A stretch of 64,000 nucleotides of DNA from Bacteroidota bacterium (lineage in GTDB: Bacteria; Bacteroidota; Bacteroidia; Chitinophagales; Chitinophagaceae), in assembly GCA_947457075.1 (NCBI GenBank), contig CANGUG010000005.1:62001-126000 (forward strand), given 5' to 3'. This document shows positions 35,687 through 44,688 of this stretch, in pieces (the stretch's first letter is position 1; each line of letters opens with the position of its first letter). Below the pieces are notes generated by a model that saw nothing but the letters and a program-made list of their open reading frames with translations, did not search any database and was not told the origin of the DNA. Made by a program: the position numbers and the translations under genes.

Positions 35687-35717
35687 AAAAAAAGGATATC
35701 AATTGATATCCTTTTTT
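35687..35717. terminator. Bidirectional palindromic terminator
   Basis: A perfect palindrome: A-run plus GGATATC, centre AATT, then GATATCC plus T-run. It lies between topA and the convergent desaturase gene and has runs suited to both strands. Confidence 0.9.
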
Positions 35718-35762
35718 TATTTTCTAAAGAATGCCTTCTTTAAAATAATGCAGCTGAAAAGA

Positions 35763-36854
35763 TTAGGCCAAACTTGGCTTACTCATTAGCTTTACGTAAT
35801 TAAAATGGGCCTTAATAGCACTTAATAAGGTAGGATATTCAATATATTTTAGTTTGAAATCGTCACATGCTTCTTTTACTATTTTTGAGATAGCTGGATA
35901 ATGCACATGGGATACTTTGGGGAATAAATGATGCTCAATTTGAAAATTCAATCCACCCACCAACCAACTTACAACCTTACTTTTTGTTGCAAAGTTAGCC
36001 GTTGTTAAAATTTGATGTGCAGCAAATTCATCAGGCATTTTATTTTCAGGTTGAATTGCCAATGGAAAATTAGCATCCTCCACTGTATGGGCTAACTGAA
36101 ATACAATACTCAATACAAAACCAGCAAACAAAGTTGCCAATAAAAAGCCTACCAACCAGCTAACCCATCCTACCATATAAATTGGCACAATAACGAATGC
36201 AGCGGCATGATATACTTTTACTGCCCAGAATTCAATATGTTCTCCCATAGACATATCACTTAAATGTATAGCGCCAATTTTTTTAGAGAAGTACTTTTTA
36301 TAATCTGCAAAGAAAATCCAGAAAATGTACAATAACATGTAAAGAAACCAAAAATAGATATGTTGAAAACGATGCATTCCTAAATATTTTTGAGTAGGTG
36401 CCATTCGCATAAATACGCCCACTTCAATATCATCATCCACCCCATCGATATTTGTATAAGTATGATGAATGGTAACATGTTTCATGCCCCACATATATCT
36501 ACTAGCGCCTAAAACACTAATTGAGGAGGAAGCCAATTTATTAAGCCAGGCATACTTACTAAAGCTTCCATGGCTACCATCGTGCATGACATTAAAACCA
36601 ATGGCAGCAATTAAACCGCCAAAAAATATACTTTCTACAACGGCCCATACAATACTGGGGGTGAAAAAAACCAAATGCACATAAGTAACAACAAATAGGG
36701 TCATTAAAAGGATGGCTTTGGAAAATAATTTATAGTTACCGGTAGATTTAATATCATGTTGATCAAGATATTCTTTTACTCTTTTTTTTAATTCAGCATG
36801 TAAAGAATGGGTCTTTACAGGGAACTTAGGAGTCGCCATTGTTTGATTTTGCAT
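35763..36854 (-). CDS. Membrane fatty-acid desaturase of the front-end type
   Basis: An integral-membrane di-iron desaturase. From ATG 36854 (363 residues) the three histidine boxes are HDGSH (91-95), HVTIHH (126-131) and QIEHH (305-309). A glutamine replacing the first histidine of the third box is typical of front-end and linoleoyl-type acyl-lipid desaturases. Four main hydrophobic segments flank the boxes. It should introduce a double bond into membrane acyl chains; the position is unknown. The cytochrome b5 domain of eukaryotic front-end enzymes is absent. ATG 36839 is an alternative start, and the in-frame TTG at 36914 is unlikely. Confidence 0.88.
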   Translation of the reverse strand: MQNQTMATPKFPVKTHSLHAELKKRVKEYLDQHDIKSTGNYKLFSKAILLMTLFVVTYVHLVFFTPSIVWAVVESIFFGGLIAAIGFNVMHDGSHGSFSKYAWLNKLASSSISVLGASRYMWGMKHVTIHHTYTNIDGVDDDIEVGVFMRMAPTQKYLGMHRFQHIYFWFLYMLLYIFWIFFADYKKYFSKKIGAIHLSDMSMGEHIEFWAVKVYHAAAFVIVPIYMVGWVSWLVGFLLATLFAGFVLSIVFQLAHTVEDANFPLAIQPENKMPDEFAAHQILTTANFATKSKVVSWLVGGLNFQIEHHLFPKVSHVHYPAISKIVKEACDDFKLKYIEYPTLLSAIKAHFNYVKLMSKPSLA

Positions 36855-37054
36855 GGATCTTATTATAATATATAAATATACCCATTTAAGCGTATTAAGT
36901 CTATTTATTCTCAATTAATTACGCATAACGAAGAAGATTATAAATTATTATGTATAAATCACCCATTATATCCACAGGTATGGGATAACTATTGCATGAA
37001 CATGTCAAAAAAAATGTGTTGTTTTGAATAATTAAACGACTCCATTTAGTGAGC

Positions 37055-37927
37055 ATGAACAAAGAAAAGGAAATAAAAGCTTTATTTAGCCTAATTGATG
37101 ACCCAGACGAAGAAGTATTTAATACTATTCAAAACAGGTTATTGGTGTATGGCACCCCCATTATTCCTGATTTAGAACACTTATGGGAAAATACCCTAGA
37201 AGAAACCACTTTAGAGCGTATTGAAATAATGATTTATAAGTTAAGGCTTCAGGACCTCAAAGAAGCTTTTATCCTTTGGAAATCTAACCCCAACCCCTCC
37301 TTATTTGAAGGCGCCTTGCTTGTTACACAATTTCAATTTCCTGAATTGAATATAGATACCCTGCGCCATCAAATGGAAAAAATTAGACGTAATATTTGGC
37401 TAGAGTTAAACAACTATCTAACCCCTTTGGAGCAAGCCAATGTGCTAAGGAATATTTTATTTAATTATTACCAAATAAAGGGCGTAGAAGTGAATTATGA
37501 AAAACCAGAAGAGTTTTTAATTTCTGCACCCCTTCAATATAAAAAAGGAAACGCCTTTGCGAATACTATTTTATACGCAGAACTTTGTAATCAACTTGAA
37601 ATCCAAGCGGCATTTATCAATATTCCTAAACAATGTATTGTAGCTTTTTATACACCCGATTGGGATCCAGCCGAAAATTACCAACACCCGCAGGAATACA
37701 TTCAATTTTACGTTGAGGGTACCACTGGGCATCCCTTTTCACAAAAAGACCTTGATCAATATTTTACCCGATCCAATATTGAACCCAAGAATGTGTACTA
37801 TAAAAAGCTTTCCAATATTAGAATCATCAAAAAGCATATTGTAGAGTTGGCTAAATGTTTTACGAGTCCAATATTGCAATACAAACAAAAGGATTTAACA
37901 GATTTAGCAAATTTGCTTGAAGCATAA
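37055..37927 (+). CDS. SirB1-like transglutaminase-fold protein
   Basis: A 290-residue protein with a HEAT-like helical N-terminus (about 1-100) and a region resembling SirB1 transglutaminase-like domains: LEQANVLRNILFNYYQIKGVEVNYEKPEEF, then GNAFANTILYAELCNQLEIQAAFINIPKQCIVAFY. In SirB1 proteins the second stretch corresponds to the GIPISLAVLY-type segment. The family's function is unclear; enzyme activity is not assured because the expected Cys-His-Asp triad is not obvious. ATG 37055 is chosen, with GTG 37049 two codons upstream as an alternative. Its stop overlaps the ogt ATG by one base, implying translational coupling. Confidence 0.65.
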   Translation: MNKEKEIKALFSLIDDPDEEVFNTIQNRLLVYGTPIIPDLEHLWENTLEETTLERIEIMIYKLRLQDLKEAFILWKSNPNPSLFEGALLVTQFQFPELNIDTLRHQMEKIRRNIWLELNNYLTPLEQANVLRNILFNYYQIKGVEVNYEKPEEFLISAPLQYKKGNAFANTILYAELCNQLEIQAAFINIPKQCIVAFYTPDWDPAENYQHPQEYIQFYVEGTTGHPFSQKDLDQYFTRSNIEPKNVYYKKLSNIRIIKKHIVELAKCFTSPILQYKQKDLTDLANLLEA

Positions 37928-38430
37928 TGGAAGTACTCGTTCAACATATTTACCATAGCCCAATTGGTCAAATAAAAATCACGGCCGATGAGCAATGCAT
38001 TACTGAATTAGTTTTCATTGAGCCGGAGTCAGCCGATCCTTATTTTGAATCTGAAGAAGTACTTCCTGAAATCATACACCAATGCGTAAATGAATTAATG
38101 GAATATTTTGCTGGCAAGCGCACTGCTTTTTCTGTAGCAATACATCAAGAAGGCACTGAATTTCAGCAAAAAGTATGGAAAGAATTATACGAAATCCCCT
38201 TTGGTAAAACCATTAGTTATGCCGATTTAGCAAAAAAGTTAGGGGATCCAAAATGTATCCGTGCTGCCGCCGCCGCCAATGGGAAAAATAAAATTGCAAT
38301 GATAGTACCCTGTCATCGAATTATTGGCACCGATCAATCCTTGGTTGGTTATGCTTGGGGTAAAGCCAGAAAAAGATGGTTATTACAACACGAATTTCGA
38401 TTGGCCCATGGTGTGCAAACCTTATTTTAA
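37927..38430 (+). CDS. ogt: Methylated-DNA-protein cysteine methyltransferase
   Basis: This suicide repair protein transfers the methyl group from O6-methylguanine to its own cysteine. The 167-residue protein has the acceptor Cys129 in IVPCHRIIG, the helix-turn-helix region ISYADLAKKLGDPKCIRAAAAANGKN, and no Ada regulatory domain, so it is the Ogt/AGT type. It is cytosolic. The ATG shares a base with the stop of the SirB1-like gene. The last 9 bases overlap the end of the convergent cdd gene, leaving no space for a terminator between them. Confidence 0.93.
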   Translation: MEVLVQHIYHSPIGQIKITADEQCITELVFIEPESADPYFESEEVLPEIIHQCVNELMEYFAGKRTAFSVAIHQEGTEFQQKVWKELYEIPFGKTISYADLAKKLGDPKCIRAAAAANGKNKIAMIVPCHRIIGTDQSLVGYAWGKARKRWLLQHEFRLAHGVQTLF

Positions 38431-38904
38431 AATAGCCCCGTCAAATCCAAATGGCAATAAATGACTTGCCGTTTTCAATACCATTACCCTCCCTTTCATA
38501 CCGGAAAGAATAATTTTTATGGGGGCACCATACCTGTTTTCAAAATCTAAAAGGGATTGCCTACACATACCACAAGGGGAAATAGGCTCATTGGCATCTT
38601 TACCAATGGGTTGATAACTTATGGCCATGGTAGTGATGGATAAATCGGGAAATTGACTTCCTACACTATTTAACAAAGCCCTTTCTGCACAAACCCCTAC
38701 TGGGAAACTAGCACTCTCCTGATTGGCACCAATAGCGATTGAATTATTGGATAACCTTGCAGCAGCGCCTACTAAGAAATTAGAATAGGGCGCATAAGCA
38801 TTTTGAGTCGCTTTTTGGGCAGCTTCTAAAAGTTCTTTATCCTCTATTGACAGTAAAGTAATGTCCGCTAATTCCTCGTATTCAAACTCAAATTTATGTT
38901 GCAT
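38422..38904 (-). CDS. cdd: Cytidine deaminase
   Basis: Cdd converts cytidine and deoxycytidine to uridine and deoxyuridine for pyrimidine salvage. The 160-residue protein is of the small tetrameric type: Cys72 and catalytic Glu74 in VCAERA, and Cys111 and Cys114 in SPCGMC, give the single zinc site with three cysteines. YSNFLVGAA binds the base. It starts at ATG 38904, 5 bases after the lepB stop, so it is probably co-transcribed with the signal peptidase gene. It overlaps ogt by 9 bases tail to tail. dcd at the window start acts in the same nucleotide pool. Confidence 0.93.
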   Translation of the reverse strand: MQHKFEFEYEELADITLLSIEDKELLEAAQKATQNAYAPYSNFLVGAAARLSNNSIAIGANQESASFPVGVCAERALLNSVGSQFPDLSITTMAISYQPIGKDANEPISPCGMCRQSLLDFENRYGAPIKIILSGMKGRVMVLKTASHLLPFGFDGAILK

Positions 38905-38909
38905 GCTTG

Positions 38910-40421
38910 TTATTTAATTAAATTAAATATCCTATTCCATCTAATGGAATTACTATAGCTAAACCAAATAAGTGCTGCACGTCCAACAATATGTGTTTCA
39001 GGTACAAAACCCCAAAAACGACTATCCTGGCTTCTATGGCGATTATCCCCCATCATCCAATAATAATTTTGCTTCACAGTATATGTTTTCGCAACGGTAC
39101 CGTTTAAAACATACTGATCCTTTACCTTTTCCAATGTATTGTTTTCATAAGTGCAAATTAAACGTCGATACAATTCAATCGTACTATCATTCAATTCAAT
39201 AATATCCCCTGTTTTAGGAATTCGAATGGCCCCAAAATTATCAATGGTCCATGGAAAATGCACCACATCATTAGGGAAAGTTAAGCCCACTGTATTTTCT
39301 TCATAAAAATCAACAGACTTAATCATTTTCAATTTTCTTAATTCATTTGCAGCCAACGGAGTCATATTAATTTTATACGTATTTTGACGTCCTTCTACCG
39401 CCTGAAAATCGGCACTACCTTCGGCAATATTAATTCCAATATTATTTTGTACATACTCATCCGGAATTAAAGTACCGTCTGTAACTACAATATATTCAGT
39501 TTGTGCATTTTCAGGGAAACTAGCAGGCTGGCCATTTACCCATAATTGACTTTTCTTTATTTGAATCAGATCCCCTGGGATACCCACACATCTTTTGATA
39601 TAATTATCGGTTTTATCAATTGGGTGAACAAGTAAAGGAAACTGATTGGTTAACTTTTCTCTATCTCCACCAAATTCAGGGCTTCGGAGTACATCGTAAT
39701 AAGGAATTTTACTTCCAAACTCAGCTAGGTTGATAATTGTGTCTCCTGCTGGGAAATTAAACACCACCACATCGTTTCTATTAATATCTCTAACCTTGGG
39801 AAGACGGGTGTAATCTAACTGTACCCATTTTAAATAAGATGGTGTTGTAATGGAACCAGGCATCGTGTTGTGTACAAATGGGAACGACAAAGGTGTTTGT
39901 GGAATTCGGGCACCATAAGTCACTTTATCTACAAACAAAAAGTCATTCACCAACAATGTTTTTTCCATACTCTCTGTTGGAATAACATAGGCTTCAAACA
40001 AAAAAGTTCTAATTAAAGTAGCAGCTACTACCGCAAATACAGCAGCATCAATCCATTCTCTTGTTGCGGGCTTATGATAATGACTTAATGCCTCCGCACC
40101 AAACCATTTTGTGGTTGCAGCGTTGCCTAAATAGGGCAAATAAATAAAGGGAACAAAAACTGTTAAAGTATGTTGTATGATATTTACTTTCTTAAAATGC
40201 ATCACAAAAATGATGGAAATCCAAAGGGTCACAAATTGACCAAGCACAGGTATTAACTGAATCCAAAACCAATATTTTTTAATGCCGCACAATTGAACCA
40301 CTTCCCATGTATTGTAAATGGGGATGATGGCCTTCCGCTTGTTCACTCCTGCTTTTAACAACAACATGTAAATACCAAAGTGCCAACCCAACCAGTAAAT
40401 AATGAATACAAAAATGCCCAT
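38910..40421 (-). CDS. lepB: Signal peptidase I with membrane N-terminal extension
   Basis: LepB cleaves signal peptides at the outer face of the inner membrane. The Ser-Lys dyad is Ser151 in PTESMEKTLL and Lys276 in NYIKRCVGIPGD; the late GDNRHRSQDSRFWGFV box is also present. The 503-residue protein is long: the first 120 residues form about three extra hydrophobic segments resembling DUF5684, and about 70 more residues than in E. coli separate Ser and Lys. Both features occur in Bacteroidota LepB. It starts at ATG 40421 and is followed by cdd 5 bases later. Its likely -7 box is part of the pdhB terminator. Confidence 0.93.
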   Translation of the reverse strand: MGIFVFIIYWLGWHFGIYMLLLKAGVNKRKAIIPIYNTWEVVQLCGIKKYWFWIQLIPVLGQFVTLWISIIFVMHFKKVNIIQHTLTVFVPFIYLPYLGNAATTKWFGAEALSHYHKPATREWIDAAVFAVVAATLIRTFLFEAYVIPTESMEKTLLVNDFLFVDKVTYGARIPQTPLSFPFVHNTMPGSITTPSYLKWVQLDYTRLPKVRDINRNDVVVFNFPAGDTIINLAEFGSKIPYYDVLRSPEFGGDREKLTNQFPLLVHPIDKTDNYIKRCVGIPGDLIQIKKSQLWVNGQPASFPENAQTEYIVVTDGTLIPDEYVQNNIGINIAEGSADFQAVEGRQNTYKINMTPLAANELRKLKMIKSVDFYEENTVGLTFPNDVVHFPWTIDNFGAIRIPKTGDIIELNDSTIELYRRLICTYENNTLEKVKDQYVLNGTVAKTYTVKQNYYWMMGDNRHRSQDSRFWGFVPETHIVGRAALIWFSYSNSIRWNRIFNLIK

Positions 40422-40441
40422 AATTTATTTTTTATCTATAA

Positions 40442-40469
40442 CAAAAATATCCCTTTGTCAGGGATATTT
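40442..40469 (-). terminator. pdhB terminator hairpin overlapping a lepB -7 box
   Basis: Perfect 10-base arms (40445-40454 and 40460-40469, loop of five) are followed on the minus strand by a T-run. The same run reads TATTTTTG on the minus strand (40442-40449), a -7 box 20 bases before the lepB ATG. Confidence 0.65.
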
Positions 40470-40561
40470 ATAAAAAAGATTGTTAATTCATAAAAGCAGG
40501 TATAAATGGTTGCAAATAAGGATAAACCTTGATTTTGCCCCTTTAGCTTTTGCCTTTATGG

Positions 40562-41548
40562 TTATTTGTACTGATGCAATACTTCTTTGACTAAGGCAAC
40601 TGATCTTGCGACGTCAGGAATGGCCAAAGCAGTTAAATTAGGGGCATAATGCATAGGTGCATCCGCGCTGGTAATTCTACGAATAGGTGCATCTAAATAA
40701 TCAAACCCTTCCTTTTGAATTCGGTAAGACAATTCTGAAGAAACCGAAGCAAAAGGCCATTGCTCTTCAATAATCACTAAACGGTTTGTTTTTTTAACAC
40801 TAGTCAATACTGTCATCCAATCCAAAGGACGAATAGTTCTTAAATCAATTACTTCCGCACTAATACCCTCTTTCTCTAATTCAGCGGCAGTGCCTAATGC
40901 CACTTTCATCATTTTATTATAAGAGACAATTGTTACATCCGTTCCAGCTTTTTTAACATCGGCTAAGCCCAATGGGATATAATATTCTTCCTCTGGAACA
41001 TCACTCTTATCACCATACATTACCTCACTTTCTAAAAACATAATCGGATCCTCTTCATAACGAATGGCTTGCTTTAATAAACCCTTAGCATCATATCCAT
41101 TAGAAGGAGATACCACTTTAATACCTGGAATATTGGCTAAATAACTTTCAAAAGCGGTAGAATGTTGTGCACCCAATTGACCTGCACTTCCGTTTGGACC
41201 GCGCATCACAATTGGACATCCAATTTGACCACCACTCATTGCCAACATTTTACTTGCTGTATTTAAAATTTGATCCAATGATAAAACAGCAAAGTTCCAA
41301 GTCATAAACTCCACTATTGGTCTTAAGCCATTTTGTGCAGCGCCAACTGCCACCGCTGTAAAGCCCAATTCTGAAATTGGAGTATCAATAATACGCTTAG
41401 GGCCAAACTCTGCCAACATACCCTGACTCACTTTGTAAGCGCCATTGTATTCAGCAACTTCTTCCCCCATTAGTAAGACTCTTTCGTCCCTTCTCATTTC
41501 CTCGGACATTGCTTCACGCAATGCTTCTCTAAAGGCTATTGATCGCAT
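40562..41548 (-). CDS. pdhB: Pyruvate dehydrogenase E1 subunit beta
   Basis: The E1 beta subunit, with E1 alpha and thiamine diphosphate, decarboxylates pyruvate for transfer to lipoyl-E2. The 328-residue protein shows the cofactor-site region LLMGEEVAEYNGAYKVSQGM, FGPKRIIDTPISELGF, the MRGPNGSAGQLGAQHS segment (potassium and E1 alpha contact) and DLRTIRPLDW. The sequence favours pyruvate over branched-chain 2-oxo acids, but that is by resemblance. pdhA and the E2/E3 genes are not adjacent, so it is a single-gene unit, with a TATTTTTG box 23 bases upstream and a hairpin behind. Confidence 0.92.
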   Translation of the reverse strand: MRSIAFREALREAMSEEMRRDERVLLMGEEVAEYNGAYKVSQGMLAEFGPKRIIDTPISELGFTAVAVGAAQNGLRPIVEFMTWNFAVLSLDQILNTASKMLAMSGGQIGCPIVMRGPNGSAGQLGAQHSTAFESYLANIPGIKVVSPSNGYDAKGLLKQAIRYEEDPIMFLESEVMYGDKSDVPEEEYYIPLGLADVKKAGTDVTIVSYNKMMKVALGTAAELEKEGISAEVIDLRTIRPLDWMTVLTSVKKTNRLVIIEEQWPFASVSSELSYRIQKEGFDYLDAPIRRITSADAPMHYAPNLTALAIPDVARSVALVKEVLHQYK

Positions 41549-41571
41549 TTATTTGGATTTATTTTGAGTTG

Positions 41572-41579
41572 CAAAAATA
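41572..41579 (-). promoter_or_regulatory. -7 box for pdhB
   Basis: The minus strand reads TATTTTTG, 23 bases before the ATG at 41548. It lies between the TonB-receptor terminator and pdhB. Confidence 0.55.
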
Positions 41580-41613
41580 GGTTTTATACTATAAAAAAGG
41601 GCATTTTTTGGGT

Positions 41614-41650
41614 AAAAAAAATCCCTCCCCGACAAGTCGAAGAGGGATTC
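41614..41650 (-). terminator. Terminator of the TonB receptor gene
   Basis: AATCCCTC (41620-41627) pairs with GAGGGATT (41642-41649). The loop contains a smaller CGAC/GTCG stem. Eight T follow on the minus strand. Confidence 0.85.
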
Positions 41651-41684
41651 TTAAGGCTAACCCACCTTAATGAGATATAAAATA

Positions 41685-44591
41685 TTACAAAATATTATAC
41701 GCAAAACTTACATAATACAATCCACCAATTGCTGGATTACCATATGCCGTTCTATAATAATGATTGAAAATATTGGTTCCACCTACTTTCACCATTGACT
41801 TGATAGAAGGTACTTTATAAGTAAGTACTGCATCTACAGTTTTGAATGAAGCAACTTTACCTACAGAGAAAGTTCCCTCATAGATGAAATCATCTTGGTA
41901 GTGGAAATTAACACCAAATCCTAATCTGTCCTTCAATAAGAAACCGCTGTTGTTTAAAGCAAAATTTGCTCTGAACAATGGTGTATTAAAGTAAGAAACA
42001 AATCCGTTTGGTAAGCTACCAATCTCGTCAGTGTATATACTTGCAGAGAAAGTAAAGTTACGAGGCATCATGTAATCAGCAGACAATCCCCATCCGCTAG
42101 TGAATACATCACCAGGAGCGTTGGTTGAAATGCTATAAGCAATACGCTTGCTTGGATCAGCTAAATCACTTAATTGAGGATTAGCCGCATTACGTGATTG
42201 TAATACAGTTACACCACTGATAAAATTGGTGTATTTTCCAGCATATGCATAAAAGTCAATCAATAATTTCTTGTTGATTAAAGTTTTGTATCCAACTTCA
42301 AATGAACTCATAGACTCAGGCTTGAACTCACCGAATTGTTGTTGAACAGGTGCGCCTGCTAATACACTTGATAATGAATAAGCAGGGTTTGTATTAAACT
42401 TATAATAATCTCTCAATTGAGGTAAACCTCCCATTAAACGAGTACCACCTCCTACTAACAAATTGATCCATTGGTTTTGTGTGGTAGGGAAACGGTAAGC
42501 TTGTTGGTAAGAAACACGGATATTGTTGTCTTCTGCAATTTTGATAACCGCAGTGGCTCTTGGTGTGAAACGACCTTTGAAATTCTCATTTTTATCATAA
42601 CGTCCAGAAAGAGATATTTTCAAGATATCACCAAAAAACTTTTTAGTTAATTGAGTATAAACACCACTTTCTTTAATTCCAATATTGCCAGCTGTATCCG
42701 CAAACAACGTTCCTTGTGAATTTAACATGTATTGCTTAAAGCTTCCACCAATTAATAAGTCAGCATCGTATTTTCCTAAATCAAATAATTCAGTTAAATT
42801 ATATTGACCTTCTACTACACTCAATTCAGACTTGTCTAAGAAACGACCACCCCCTTGAGAAATAGGCACATTTGCTATTGACTTAAACAAAGGACTAGTA
42901 CCAATATTTCCAGTAGGTCTTCCTTGATCAGCTACACCTCTTGCCGCATTTCCAGCAGCTGTTGCATTCATTCCTGCATTTCTGAAGTTTACATAAGCAG
43001 CAGTGTAAGTTGGGTACCAAGTAGTACTTGGCTTCCAAGCTTCGTTAAATAAACGAGTGGTGATAGTTGCATTGTAGGAGTTACCGGCATCTTCAATTGT
43101 TTTGTATGCACGTGCATACCAGTTTTTTGACTTCAATTCAAATTTGAATTGACTCATCGTTAATCCATTTAAAGAATAACGGTCACTTCCAGTATATACA
43201 GTGTTACCAGAACCTGTATAAGCACTAAATGAAGCTTCGGTCTTGTCGTTTATTTTATAGTGGATTGACCCGGTAATCTTAGTGTTTTTAACAACTGGAT
43301 CAATAATATCTACCTCATTGTAACCTGTTCTGCTCACATTTACTCCAGTAAACATTCCCTTTGCTTCACCATATAAAAAAGGTGCGAATTGTGCTAAAGC
43401 TGGATTTGCCCCTGTTAAGAAAGCAGTATAAGTAGCTAAGTTAGAAGAGAAAGGTCCAGCTTGGGCAGCACCAAATAATTGACCAAAAACAGTATTGGCT
43501 GTAGCAGCATTACCACCATAAGCAGCAGTCAATGCACCTAATACACCAGTTCTTACTGAGCTGTAAATGGAACTTAATGATGAAGTTGTTTCATCACCAT
43601 ATACGTTCACACCATCATAATTTGGATCAGACTCTCTCCAACCTGGAATAGTTTGACCATTAGGAGTTCCTGTATTTCTAGAATAGTTTGTAGTATTATT
43701 TGCTAACCAGTCCTGCGCTTCAGTATATTGAGCACTGATTTTATAAGCAAAACGATCACCTACTTTACTTGCCCATCTTACTGTATAGTCCTGATAAGCA
43801 GCTTGTGGACGTTGATAATTGTCAACATGGTTCACCCCTTGCTTAATTTGGAAGCTTAATCCTTGGTATTTGAATGGATTTTTACTGTTAATTAAAACAG
43901 TACCATTCATACCACCAGAACCATATAAAGCTGAAGATGCACCTGGTAATAATTCCATATTATCAACATCTAATTCCGTCAAACCTACCATTGTACCCAC
44001 GGCAAAGTTTAAACCTGGCGCTTGGTTATCCATACCGTCAATCAATTGATTTAAACGTGTATTACCAGATCCATTAAAACCTCTTGTTGTGATACTTTTA
44101 AAAGTTAAACTTGCAGCAACTACATCGACTCCTTTCAAATTTGCAAGGATATCATAATAGTTGGCAGCAGATGCAGATCTGATTTGAGCATTATTTACTC
44201 TTTCAATAGAAACTGGAGATTCCAGAATTCTTTCTGCTACTCTTGATGCAGAAACCACAACATCAGAACCTAACACATAGCTTGGTGTTAAACTCACTGA
44301 TAACTTTGTATTTTTCTCATCAACAACCACTTCCTTAGACTCAAATCCAACAGAAGTAAACACCAAAGTAAGCGGTGCTTTTTGATTAGTTACTAACTTG
44401 AAATTACCTTTATCATCGGTAAATGTACCTGCATTTCCTCCTTTCACCGTCACTGAAACAGCAGAAAGGGATTCTGAGGAATTTGAATTTTTAACAGTAC
44501 CTGTAATAGTACTAGCTGTTTGAGCAGTAGCTGAAATTGCCATGATCGTGGCAAGACAAACTAAACCCATATGGCTTAAAAATCGTTTCAT
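41685..44591 (-). CDS. TonB-dependent outer-membrane receptor
   Basis: A 968-residue beta-barrel receptor. It has a signal peptide (about 1-24, ending SATAQ), a carboxypeptidase-regulatory-like domain (about 28-105, ITGTVKNSNSSESLSAVSVTVKGG), a plug domain (VVVSASRVAERILESPVSIERV, then MELLPGASSALYGSGGMNGTVLI) and a barrel ending in an aromatic-rich strand (GLYYVSFAYNIL). TonB energises uptake of a bound ligand. No SusD partner is adjacent, so it is not a standard glycan-uptake pair. One extracellular loop (about 330-420) is unusually Ala/Gly/Thr rich. The ligand may be a siderophore, a vitamin or other; it is not determined here. Confidence 0.88.
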   Translation of the reverse strand: MKRFLSHMGLVCLATIMAISATAQTASTITGTVKNSNSSESLSAVSVTVKGGNAGTFTDDKGNFKLVTNQKAPLTLVFTSVGFESKEVVVDEKNTKLSVSLTPSYVLGSDVVVSASRVAERILESPVSIERVNNAQIRSASAANYYDILANLKGVDVVAASLTFKSITTRGFNGSGNTRLNQLIDGMDNQAPGLNFAVGTMVGLTELDVDNMELLPGASSALYGSGGMNGTVLINSKNPFKYQGLSFQIKQGVNHVDNYQRPQAAYQDYTVRWASKVGDRFAYKISAQYTEAQDWLANNTTNYSRNTGTPNGQTIPGWRESDPNYDGVNVYGDETTSSLSSIYSSVRTGVLGALTAAYGGNAATANTVFGQLFGAAQAGPFSSNLATYTAFLTGANPALAQFAPFLYGEAKGMFTGVNVSRTGYNEVDIIDPVVKNTKITGSIHYKINDKTEASFSAYTGSGNTVYTGSDRYSLNGLTMSQFKFELKSKNWYARAYKTIEDAGNSYNATITTRLFNEAWKPSTTWYPTYTAAYVNFRNAGMNATAAGNAARGVADQGRPTGNIGTSPLFKSIANVPISQGGGRFLDKSELSVVEGQYNLTELFDLGKYDADLLIGGSFKQYMLNSQGTLFADTAGNIGIKESGVYTQLTKKFFGDILKISLSGRYDKNENFKGRFTPRATAVIKIAEDNNIRVSYQQAYRFPTTQNQWINLLVGGGTRLMGGLPQLRDYYKFNTNPAYSLSSVLAGAPVQQQFGEFKPESMSSFEVGYKTLINKKLLIDFYAYAGKYTNFISGVTVLQSRNAANPQLSDLADPSKRIAYSISTNAPGDVFTSGWGLSADYMMPRNFTFSASIYTDEIGSLPNGFVSYFNTPLFRANFALNNSGFLLKDRLGFGVNFHYQDDFIYEGTFSVGKVASFKTVDAVLTYKVPSIKSMVKVGGTNIFNHYYRTAYGNPAIGGLYYVSFAYNIL

Positions 44592-44688
44592 AAATGTTTG
44601 TTTTTAATTGAATTGTACTACAAAATAACAAAATATTAGCATTTAAAAAAATTATCGGGAATTAGCCTTAAAATTTTAATTTAGTGCT

